In this document: positions 1 to 5,791 of the stretch, piece after piece
How the letters are laid out: every line of letters starts with the position of its first letter
How positions within the stretch are numbered: the first letter of the stretch is position 1
NCBI GenBank assembly: GCA_030598425.1
Contig: JAUVPY010000154.1
Location: 1 to 6,673, forward strand
Direction of reading: 5' to 3'
Length of the DNA: 6,673 nt
From: Anaerolineae bacterium
Lineage (GTDB): Bacteria > Chloroflexota > Anaerolineae > 4572-78 > NAK82
The notes under the pieces: generated by a model
What the model was told of the DNA's origin: nothing
Database searches by the model: none
The model's input: the letters and a program-made list of their open reading frames with translations, nothing else
Made by a program: the position numbers and the translations under genes

Positions 1-995
1 CCCTCCGCCAGCCCTACGCCCGGCACGACAGGGAGGCGATGGGCTACGTCGTTGTGATAGCGCTGGAAAGCCTCGCCGAAGACAAAGTCTACCCATGCTT
101 GAGCGGCAGCCTCGTTTTTAGATCCCTTGATGATGGAGATACCTCCGATCTCGAACGGGGTACCTTCCTCGGGGAAGTTAAGGAGCACCGGGAGACCCAA
201 GTCCTGCTGCACTTGGATGTCGTGGGCGAAGGAGATACCGACCGCAGATTCGCCGGCCGCTGCCATTTTCCCAGGAGCGTTGCCGGACTCGGTGTATTGG
301 ACCACGTTCGCGTCCAGCTGCTTCCAGAACTCAAAGGCCTCATCCTCGCCGAGAAGCTGGGCCAGGCCACTGAGGGTGGTGTAGGCCGTACCCGACGCCG
401 CCGGACTGGCGATGACGACCTCACCCTCATAGACGGGGTCTAGCAAGTCCTGCCACGAGGTGGGGCATTCGGCCCCGATCTCTTCCAGTCGTTCGGGGCT
501 GCAGGCAAAGCCGATCACGCCGTAGTAGAACCCGGTCCAGCGTCCGTCTCGATCCTTAACCACCCCCTCCGGCAGGAGATTCCAGCCAACACCCTTATAG
601 GGCTCGGTCAGCTCGTCTTGGGCCAGGTTGACGTGTGACAGGTTGGTCGTCCCGAATAGTACGTCGCCCTGGGGGTTGTCTTTCTCGGCCCGGATGCGCT
701 CCAATGCCTCGCCGCTGCCCATGTCGAGGCATGTCACGTTAACACCATTCTGGGCCTTGAAGGTACTGAATATTACCTGCAGTCTGTCGGGGTCGAGTAA
801 ACAGGCGTACAGGATCAGTTCGCCGCCGATAGGTGTGGGGGTCACCTCCACGACCTTCTCGACCTCGACTTCTTTGGTGACTACCACCTCTTTCTCGACC
901 TCTTTGGTGATCACCAACGGCGTGGGGGTAGGACCACAGGCAGCCAGCACCAAGCTGACTACAACCAAAATCCAAAGCGGTTTGAAGAACTTCAT
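1..995 (-). CDS. AfuA/FbpA-type ABC solute-binding lipoprotein, 3' end cut by the window edge
   Basis: Extracellular receptor of an ABC importer, seen as 331 residues with no stop before the left edge. The family is usually about 330-380 residues, so probably only a short C-terminus is missing. The start at 995 has GGGGGAG six bases upstream. Residues 1-20 form a lipoprotein signal with lipobox LAAC (Cys20), followed by a Val/Glu/Lys linker (about 22-55) and the binding domain from GGELILYAC. Family features (COG1840) are the SGEALERIRAE stretch (94-104), PTSWQDLLDP (178-187), ASGTAYTT (200-207) and EEGTPFEIGG (276-285). Where ferric-binding FbpA carries two adjacent tyrosines, this protein has FAHDI (His258, Asp259), with Glu282 24 residues after the His. 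That suits a sugar-phosphate binder like AfuA better than an iron binder. It lies after the kinase remnant. A TATAGA at 1039-1034 could be a -10 element, but no convincing -35 exists. The family is secure; the ligand is inferred. Confidence 0.88.
   Translation of the reverse strand, partial: MKFFKPLWILVVVSLVLAACGPTPTPLVITKEVEKEVVVTKEVEVEKVVEVTPTPIGGELILYACLLDPDRLQVIFSTFKAQNGVNVTCLDMGSGEALERIRAEKDNPQGDVLFGTTNLSHVNLAQDELTEPYKGVGWNLLPEGVVKDRDGRWTGFYYGVIGFACSPERLEEIGAECPTSWQDLLDPVYEGEVVIASPAASGTAYTTLSGLAQLLGEDEAFEFWKQLDANVVQYTESGNAPGKMAAAGESAVGISFAHDIQVQQDLGLPVLLNFPEEGTPFEIGGISIIKGSKNEAAAQAWVDFVFGEAFQRYHNDVAHRLPVVPGVGLAE
831..932 (-). repeat. Low-complexity Val/Glu/Lys linker of the second binding protein
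   Basis: Codes for residues about 22-55 between the lipidated cysteine and the folded domain, with alternating motifs such as VEKEVVV and KEVEVEKVV flanked by TPTP on both sides. It probably acts as an extended tether holding the receptor off the membrane. The DNA is a run of near-repeats of GTCGAG and GAGGTG, prone to slippage. Linkers like this are common in Chloroflexota binding proteins. Confidence 0.8.
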
Positions 996-1032
996 TACAC
1001 TCTCCCCCTGAGACTGACTATTGCCCCTCTCC

Positions 1033-1247
1033 ATCTATACCCAGTTCCCTGATTGAATCCACCACGTGGAAATCCTATTGGACCAGCCGGGTGACGACAG
1101 CCGTATTCAGCCCCATCCGGGCTGCTCGTTGGCACCATAGTTGCAGGCGCCGCCATCAACCAGTCTCGCGCCAGCGGCGGAGATGATTCTATCTTTGGTG
1201 TAATATCCCAGGAGGGCAACATCGTACGTTTGCGTCGTATCCAGCAT
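1033..1247 (-). pseudogene. Remnant of a PfkB-family carbohydrate kinase (N-terminal quarter, frameshifted and truncated)
   Basis: Reading from the ATG at 1247 gives MLDTTQTYDVALLGYYTKD, then IISAAGARLVDGG and ACNYGAN, the N-terminus of ribokinase/PfkB-type kinases with its glycine-rich, Asn-containing sugar-binding motif. After AAC (1130-1128) the frame is lost: the DNA reads G-AGCAGCCCGG where GTAGCAGCCCGG would give VAAR, so one base is missing between 1127 and 1126. The next frame resumes the family pattern, ARMGLNTAVVTRLVQ, meets TAG at 1077-1075 where the family usually has an acidic residue, then continues DFHVVDSIRELGID to 1033. Homology ends there: about 72 residues of a protein normally near 300. 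The ATG lies seven bases after the ATPase stop, with GGAG in the end of the ATPase gene as a possible ribosome site, so this was the next gene of the operon. Three independent lesions argue against a sequencing error. The assignment is from pattern recognition, not a search. Confidence 0.8.
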
Positions 1248-1254
1248 GACTCGA

Positions 1255-2331
1255 TCACTCCACGATCACTCTACAATGAGGAATAGGCAGATGCACCTTT
1301 ACGTTCTCACCCTCCTCAAAGCGCACCTTACCATCGGTCTGCACTCGGAGTTCCAAACCCTCGCTCACGCGTACGCGGTAATCGCTGCGATCACCCAGAT
1401 AGGTCTTCTTCTCCACTACTCCAACGAAGACGTTTATGCCGCTTTCTTGAGAAGCCGGCAATAACTCTATGTCGTTGGGGCGGATAAAGAACAACACCTT
1501 TCGCCCAGGTGCCATCTCCGGCGTGGCGGGCACGTGGATTTCCAAACCGTCGACAGCTACAGTGGCCGTCCTCTCTTCCGTGTGTACGGCGCTCAACGTG
1601 CCTGCCAAGAATTCGGACAGTCCGATGAAGTCGGCTACGAAACGCGTCTGAGGCAAGTCGTAGATTTCATCCGGCATGCCTACCTGCTCAATGTGGCCTG
1701 CATTCCTAACTGCCACCCGGTCGGACAGCGCCAATGCTTCTGCCTGATCGTGGGTGACGTATACCGCCGTGATCCCCAGCCGGTCAATCAGATCCCGGAT
1801 CTCGAAGCGCATCTCCTCGCGCAGCTTGGCGTCCAGGTTGGAGAGCGGCTCGTCCAGAAGCAGCACCTTGGGACGGTAGACCAGGGCACGGGCCAAGCCT
1901 ACCCGCTGCTGTTGCCCGCCGGAAATCTGGCGAGGGTAGTGATCTTCGTATTCTTCCATACGGATCATACGTAGCGCGTCCATCACCCACTCTCGCCGTT
2001 CTGCCTTGTTCATGCGGCGAATCATTAGCGGGAATTCCACGTTCCCGAACACCGTCATATGGGGGAAGAGAGCGAAGCTCTGGAAGACCATCCCCAACTC
2101 ACGCTTATAGGTGGGCACGTCGGTCACATCTTCGCCATCGATAAATACCCGTCCCTCATCGGGAATGTTGTGGCCGGTAATGCAGCGCAGGGCCGTAGTC
2201 TTGCCGCAGCCTGATGGGCCGAGAAGGGTCATTAGCTCACCCCGGCGGATCTGTAGCGTGACGTTGTCATTGGCCACCAAATCGCCATAGCGTTTGGTCA
2301 CATCGCGCAGTTCGATCATATAATCGGGCAT
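1255..2331 (-). CDS. ABC importer ATP-binding subunit, PotA/AfuC-like, with TOBE domain
   Basis: 358-residue ATPase that drives import through the two permeases encoded just upstream, acting as a dimer on the inner face of the membrane. All nucleotide-binding motifs are intact: A-loop Tyr15, Walker A GPSGCGKTT (38-46), Q-loop Gln84 in GMVFQSFALFPHMTV, signature ISGGQQQR (136-143), Walker B VLLLDEP (156-162) with catalytic Glu161, D-loop SNLD (164-167) and H-loop His194 in YVTHDQAEA. From about 240 to the end there is a TOBE-type regulatory region with FIRPNDIELLP. Length and layout match the CUT1/PotA/FbpC ATPases of about 350-370 residues. The ATG at 2331 directly follows the TAG of the second permease (TAGATG), with AAGGGGG five bases before it, so translation is coupled. 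A second ATG at 2319 lacks a ribosome site. The ATPase class does not reveal the substrate. Confidence 0.95.
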   Translation of the reverse strand: MPDYMIELRDVTKRYGDLVANDNVTLQIRRGELMTLLGPSGCGKTTALRCITGHNIPDEGRVFIDGEDVTDVPTYKRELGMVFQSFALFPHMTVFGNVEFPLMIRRMNKAERREWVMDALRMIRMEEYEDHYPRQISGGQQQRVGLARALVYRPKVLLLDEPLSNLDAKLREEMRFEIRDLIDRLGITAVYVTHDQAEALALSDRVAVRNAGHIEQVGMPDEIYDLPQTRFVADFIGLSEFLAGTLSAVHTEERTATVAVDGLEIHVPATPEMAPGRKVLFFIRPNDIELLPASQESGINVFVGVVEKKTYLGDRSDYRVRVSEGLELRVQTDGKVRFEEGENVKVHLPIPHCRVIVE

Positions 2332-3168
2332 CTACACCCCCTTGAATCCACCCACCAGCTTCTCCGGTGCCACCTGTCTTTGGATCATAAACAGCACGAT
2401 GATCGAGGGGATGATCAGGAGGATGCTCATAGCGCTTGTCACCTCCCAGTATCCCTCTCCGATGGCCAGATAAGTCCGCACCGGCAACGTGACAGTATCT
2501 TTCCCATATGTCATCAGCGTCAGGGTGAACTCATTGTACGAAGTGGTGAAAGTGAATATCATTGAAGCTAGAACGCCGGGTAGGATGAGGGGAAAAACCA
2601 CGTGGATAAAGGTGCGTATCGGGTTGGCCCCACACACGCCCGAGGCCTCAAGCAGCCGTTCGTCTAAGGCCTCGAAGGTGGCCGAGAGTATCAGGATAGC
2701 GAAGGGCGCGCAGATGGATACGTGAGCCAAGGCCACCCCAATGTGGGTATTGATCAGGTCGGTGCGGTAAAAAATCTGGGCTACGCCCAGGGCGAAGGCG
2801 ATGGGCGGTATCATGCGCGGCAACAGAAGTATAGACATCAACAACTCTCGGCCAGGGATATTCCTGCGGCCCAAGGCCCAACCGGTGGGAATAGCGATGA
2901 CGGTGCTCATCAGCACCGCCAAGAGGGCAATGACCAGGGTGTTCTTGGTTATCTCGACAATGTTGGTCACCTCAACCGCCCACCTGTACCAATCCAAGGT
3001 GAGTTCGGGCGGCAGCCAAAGCCTGCCGAACCAGCCTCTGCCCACCGATCTTAAAACGATCATCAGGAAAGGGGTGAATATCATCAGAGCGAAGCAGAGT
3101 AGCAAGGTTTGGATGAGCAGCTTGCGACTCCTCAAGATGGCATTCAGGTATTTACGTGCGAGAGTCAT
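2332..3168 (-). CDS. ABC importer permease, PotC-like (second permease subunit)
   Basis: 278-residue inner-membrane permease, partner of the permease encoded upstream. Six hydrophobic segments are visible near residues 17-39, 72-98, 108-133, 141-165, 194-218 and 246-264. The cytoplasmic EAA loop that docks on the ATPase is at 174-198 (EASGVCGAN...FPLILPG), with Ser in place of the usual second Ala but the key Gly180 kept. The tail APEKLVGGFKG resembles the end of PotC-type proteins. I place the start at 3168, not at a more upstream ATG at 3261: the 3168 ATG overlaps the TGA of the preceding permease as ATGA, has AGGAG nine bases before it, and the extra 31 residues would be polar, histidine-rich and unlike the family. 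It ends in TAG directly against the ATPase start. Confidence 0.92.
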   Translation of the reverse strand: MTLARKYLNAILRSRKLLIQTLLLCFALMIFTPFLMIVLRSVGRGWFGRLWLPPELTLDWYRWAVEVTNIVEITKNTLVIALLAVLMSTVIAIPTGWALGRRNIPGRELLMSILLLPRMIPPIAFALGVAQIFYRTDLINTHIGVALAHVSICAPFAILILSATFEALDERLLEASGVCGANPIRTFIHVVFPLILPGVLASMIFTFTTSYNEFTLTLMTYGKDTVTLPVRTYLAIGEGYWEVTSAMSILLIIPSIIVLFMIQRQVAPEKLVGGFKGV

Positions 3169-4016
3169 GTTATGGGTCTCCTGAGAACGCGCATGTAGAT
3201 GGTGAGGAAGATCACCTGGAGCACGGCCATAATCATGGCCCTGGCGCTGGCCGCTGACCAACGCGCCGGGGTAAAATCAATCTGCCGGTAGATTTCTACA
3301 GACAAAGGGCGATGGTTTCCGCCAGCGATCAGTGGGATGCTGAAGGCTCCGAAAGCGGCCATAAAGGTCAGCACCGAACCGGCCAGGATAGCGGGCGTGA
3401 TCAAAGGGATGACTACGTGGCGAAGAACCTGCCAGCGGTTGGCGCCTGCCACGTCGGCCGCCTCCTCGATGGCCGGGTCCAGCCCTTCCAGGGCGGCCAA
3501 CGTGGTCAGAGCAATGAAAGGGAAGTAGAGCCAGGTGTAGAACAGAATGAGGCCAGGTATCGTGTAGTTAATGCTGATCGGCTCGTTTACAAAGGGAACG
3601 AATCGGATAAGGAACAGGTTAACCCAACCTCGGGAACCGAACAGCAGAAGCAGCCCCAGCGCGCCGATCAGTCCTGGTACCACACGGGGGGTAATCATTG
3701 TCAGCCGGTAGAAGCGGTGTGCGCGCAGCTTTTGGCGCAGCGCCAGGCCCAGGGGAATGCTGAGTAGAACGGAGCACAGGACAGCTCCGATGGAAAGCAC
3801 GAAGGTCAAAAGAATAACCTCCCGCGCTCTCGGTTCGGCCAGAAACGTGACATAATGTTCGAGCGTCCAGCCAATTTGCTCGCCCTCCGGCCGCAGGCTC
3901 CGCGTGAGCGTGACCATCATCGGATAGAAAAACAACAGAAAAAAAGTAAGCAGGCCAGGGGACAGCAGAAGTAAAGTGATCAAGATGAATCGAGCTTTGG
4001 AGCCGCGTTTCAACAT
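3165..4016 (-). CDS. ABC importer permease, PotB-like (first permease subunit)
   Basis: 283-residue inner-membrane permease that forms the translocation path with the PotC-like subunit. Hydrophobic segments lie near residues 9-33, 66-95, 105-127, 151-173, 203-228 and 256-276. The EAA loop is canonical: EEAADVAGANRW (184-195), Gly191, continuing to VIPLITPAI. The periplasmic part between the first two segments is short (about 35-65), as in PotB/AfuB-type half permeases, and this is not a fused double permease. The start at 4016 gives a typical short basic N-terminus (MLKRGSKARF). Only a weak AGG six bases upstream serves as a ribosome site, so initiation may depend on the structured 211-base leader between it and the upstream binding-protein gene. 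Its TGA overlaps the next ATG (ATGA). Substrate cannot be read from the permeases. Confidence 0.93.
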   Translation of the reverse strand: MLKRGSKARFILITLLLLSPGLLTFFLLFFYPMMVTLTRSLRPEGEQIGWTLEHYVTFLAEPRAREVILLTFVLSIGAVLCSVLLSIPLGLALRQKLRAHRFYRLTMITPRVVPGLIGALGLLLLFGSRGWVNLFLIRFVPFVNEPISINYTIPGLILFYTWLYFPFIALTTLAALEGLDPAIEEAADVAGANRWQVLRHVVIPLITPAILAGSVLTFMAAFGAFSIPLIAGGNHRPLSVEIYRQIDFTPARWSAASARAMIMAVLQVIFLTIYMRVLRRPIT

Positions 4017-4047
4017 ATATGACCTATCTTTTGTTTCTCACAGGGCA

Positions 4048-4117
4048 GGGAGGCCCACTACGGGACGCAAGCACCCACGGCGGGCCTCCCCTGAGTCACA
4101 GGGGCAGTCGAAGCCCC
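4048..4117 (-). promoter_or_regulatory. GC-rich structured leader before the first permease
   Basis: A nine-base arm GGGAGGCCC (4048-4056) pairs with GGGCCTCCC (4082-4090) across a 25-base loop. Beside it, CCCCTG (4088-4093) can pair with CAGGGG (4099-4104), and GGGGC (4101-4105) with GCCCC (4113-4117). Neighbouring stems share bases, so they exclude one another. The structure sits about 30 bases before the permease ATG, whose ribosome site is weak. It could set permease expression or form part of a partial terminator, but no T-tract is present and I do not recognise a riboswitch class. Confidence 0.4.
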
Positions 4118-4162
4118 GAGCGATGCTGCTCCTTAAGAGGTCATTTGAGGATTGGAGCTATC

Positions 4163-4198
4163 AGGACTGGCAGTGCTACGGTAAGCACTGCCAGTCCT
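4163..4198 (-). promoter_or_regulatory. Perfect 15-bp intercistronic stem-loop between binding protein and permease
   Basis: Arms AGGACTGGCAGTGCT (4163-4177) and AGCACTGCCAGTCCT (4184-4198) are exact reverse complements around a six-base loop (4178-4183). The element begins 29 bases past the stop of the first binding protein in the transcribed direction. No T-run follows on either side, so it does not look like a simple intrinsic terminator. Its position suits an mRNA-protecting hairpin that keeps the binding-protein message more abundant than the permease message, as known for maltose-type operons. The role is inferred; the palindrome is certain. Confidence 0.75.
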
Positions 4199-4227
4199 TG
4201 AGCCATCAGGTTGTTCTCAAATAGGCT

Positions 4228-5568
4228 CTAAGGCACAAGTTCTTCGGGACCGAATTCCTTGATGTATTCTTTCACTTCGCTGTTGCCAATCCGCAACCGG
4301 GCAGGTTCCATGTCCTCCCAGGCCGGGATGGTATCCCACACTACACCGGGTATCTTGTCCCAAATATCGGTGCCGGTGTACTGCCACATAGTGGTGATCA
4401 GCCGGATCTGCTGGTCGTCGGAGAGAAGGAAGTTAACTACGTCGTAGACCACCGGCTTGTACTCCTCCGGGATGCCGGCCGGCACGATCAGGTAGCCGTC
4501 AGAACCGGCGGCCATGCCCTCTGCCAGGAAACCCGACTTGATGGTGGGTGGCATGGTGCCCTGGTGGCGGGACCACAACGAGTAGTCCATGGCGTAGAAG
4601 CTGATCCAGGTGTCGCCCGCGTTGAAGTCCTCGAACATGTTGGGCGGCTCGGCTGGCAACGGCTGCTTGCCGTAAGTGTAGAAGTCCTGCAACTTGGCCC
4701 AGGCGTCCTGCCATTCCTCGGTTTGCTGGAGTTCTTCCAACGGGATGGCATTGCCGTCCTCGTCCACCATGTCCACATAGGCATTCAGGAAGCTGTAGGG
4801 GATGCGATAGGACGAACCAGACTTGGCGTCGGGGCGGACGATGCCGATGTGTCCCTCCCATTCGTCGCGCCTATCGTAGAATTCCTGCCAGGACGTGGGC
4901 GGGTCCTTGATGTACTCGGAGTTGTAAATCAGCGCGTACTGGCTCCTCCAATACAGCGCGCCCTTGCCGTCGATGGGCGTGCCCAGCACTGTCTCCAGGT
5001 AGGCCGTGGGGTTCTTCTCCATGTTGGGGATGACGTCCAGTTTCTCCGGGTAGAGAGTCTCTAGCTCGATGCCCTCACCAAGTGCCTTGGGGATGGTCCC
5101 TGGTTTGACGAACAGGAGATGGGAGTCACCCTCACCTGCTTCCCATGCCTTCATGCGTTCGATCAACTCTGCTTCTTTGGAAACTACGTAGTCAACCTTG
5201 ATCCCCAACTGGTCTTCAATGGCCGGGATCACCTGGTTCTGCCAGTACCACTGGAAGTTGGCGCCGGAGTTGGTATCTACGATGGTGATCGCGGCTGGCC
5301 GCTCTGCCATTGGCTCCGGCGTTGCCGTGACAACCACCTCAACCTCAACCTCGACCTCCTGCGTCACCACTACCTCTACCTCTACCTCTTGGGTGACAAT
5401 CTTTTCTACTTCTTTGACGACCTCCTTCTCGACCTCGACAGTCTCTTTGACCACCACGGTCTCGACAATAGTCTCTGGCGTGGCCGGCGCGCCACACTGA
5501 GCCGCCAACATGCTCAGAATCACTACAGTCGCCAGGATTGAGAAAACGACACGTGTGTAGTTTTTCAT
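4228..5568 (-). CDS. ABC importer solute-binding lipoprotein (first receptor)
   Basis: 446-residue extracellular receptor, first transporter gene of the operon. The ATG at 5568 has AAGGAG eight bases upstream and gives a normal signal peptide. An ATG at 5637 would add 23 charged residues before the signal and is rejected. The hydrophobic core (8-23) runs into LAAQC, with Cys25 the likely lipid-modified residue, although Gln at -1 departs from the usual Gly/Ala/Ser. A Val/Glu/Lys/Thr linker follows (about 27-86). The binding domain starts near 92 (AITIVDTNSG) and has the type II binding-protein pattern: ELIERMKAWEAGEGDSHLLF, ALIYNSEYIKDPPTSWQEF in mid-domain, GYLIVPAGIPEE and NFLLSDDQQ near the C-terminus. 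It belongs to the broad group serving spermidine-, iron- and sugar-type ABC importers, with a faint likeness to E. coli YnjB. It is only distantly like the second receptor in this window. Ligand unknown; the neighbouring isomerase suggests a carbohydrate or cyclitol. Confidence 0.92.
   Translation of the reverse strand: MKNYTRVVFSILATVVILSMLAAQCGAPATPETIVETVVVKETVEVEKEVVKEVEKIVTQEVEVEVVVTQEVEVEVEVVVTATPEPMAERPAAITIVDTNSGANFQWYWQNQVIPAIEDQLGIKVDYVVSKEAELIERMKAWEAGEGDSHLLFVKPGTIPKALGEGIELETLYPEKLDVIPNMEKNPTAYLETVLGTPIDGKGALYWRSQYALIYNSEYIKDPPTSWQEFYDRRDEWEGHIGIVRPDAKSGSSYRIPYSFLNAYVDMVDEDGNAIPLEELQQTEEWQDAWAKLQDFYTYGKQPLPAEPPNMFEDFNAGDTWISFYAMDYSLWSRHQGTMPPTIKSGFLAEGMAAGSDGYLIVPAGIPEEYKPVVYDVVNFLLSDDQQIRLITTMWQYTGTDIWDKIPGVVWDTIPAWEDMEPARLRIGNSEVKEYIKEFGPEELVP
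5311..5490 (-). repeat. Low-complexity Val/Glu linker with internal duplication in the first binding protein
   Basis: Encodes residues about 27-86 of the lipoprotein. Units VETVVVKETVEVEKEVV, then VTQEVEVEV twice (58-66 and 68-76), make an alternating hydrophobic/acidic tether of about 60 residues, nearly twice that of the other receptor. The DNA shows tandem GAGGTA/GAGGTT hexamers consistent with slippage growth. Confidence 0.8.
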
Positions 5569-5791
5569 CGGACAATCTCCTTTTTCCCTTTCTGCCCTTC
5601 TCCCGAAGGGAAGCCTACACTTTACCTGCCCAAGCAAACAGTTGAAGCCAATCGGTCCAAAGTCAGTTGAGCCATCACCTCCCTTCCATTCGCAGGCCCT
5701 CTCAGAAACTCCAAGATCACGCTCCTAGTGGGCGCTAGCCTGATTATTTGGTCGCCTGAGCCCCGCTGGAATTGATATCTGATGTCTCCTG
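5569..5791 (-). other. Intergenic region between isomerase and first binding protein
   Basis: 223 bases separate the isomerase TGA from the transporter start, the widest gap in the cluster apart from the kinase remnant. A separate promoter could lie here, but I find only a weak match (TTCAAC, 16 bases, TAAAGT in the transcribed direction, the last at about 5625-5620). A 17-codon frame (5675-5622) begins right on a strong anti-16S match GGGAGGTG, too close for normal initiation. No RNA family is recognised. Confidence 0.3.
5595..5613 (-). promoter_or_regulatory. Small stable hairpin just upstream of the first binding-protein ribosome site
   Basis: In the transcript this reads CTTCCCTTCGGGAGAAGGG. 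It can fold as CCCTTC-GGGA-GAAGGG, six pairs closed by a GNRA-type loop, or as CTTCCC-TTCG-GG(A)GAAG with a UUCG loop and one bulged A. It lies about 13 bases before the AAGGAG of the binding-protein gene. It may protect the 5' end of a processed message or be incidental. No T-run follows directly. Confidence 0.4.

Noticed and set aside
1034..1039. TATAGA as -10 element of a promoter for the second receptor
   Set aside because: A start site about 30 bases upstream of the gene would be sensible, but only poor -35 candidates (TGGATT or GTGGAT) lie at the right distance.
995..1258. 87-residue minus-strand frame spanning the gap before the second receptor
   Set aside because: It is a different frame from the kinase remnant, has no family pattern, and consists of proline-, arginine- and tryptophan-rich shadow sequence.
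3169..3261. Upstream start of the second permease at 3261
   Set aside because: It would overlap the first permease by 97 bases and add a polar histidine-rich extension; the ATGA overlap with AGGAG at 3168 is far better.
4163..4198. Rho-independent terminator after the first binding protein
   Set aside because: The stem is strong but no T-run follows it in the transcribed direction, and the downstream permeases would be cut off from the operon.
4564..5064. Long plus-strand frame opposite the first binding protein, with others such as 39-443, 1534-1974, 3312-3767 and 5933-6415
   Set aside because: Each lies antisense to a well-supported gene, has no ribosome site or recognisable domain, and reflects codon bias of the gene on the other strand.
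5311..5490. Tandem hexamers as a CRISPR-like or intergenic repeat array
   Set aside because: The repeats are in frame inside a coding sequence, have no spacers, and translate to a known type of lipoprotein linker.
5569..5637. Upstream start of the first binding protein at 5637
   Set aside because: The added residues are charged and would precede the signal peptide; the ATG at 5568 has a properly spaced AAGGAG.
5622..5675. 17-codon frame behind a strong anti-16S match, a possible leader peptide
   Set aside because: The ribosome-binding match overlaps the start codon too closely, there are no regulatory codon runs and no attenuator follows it; kept only as a note in the intergenic entry.
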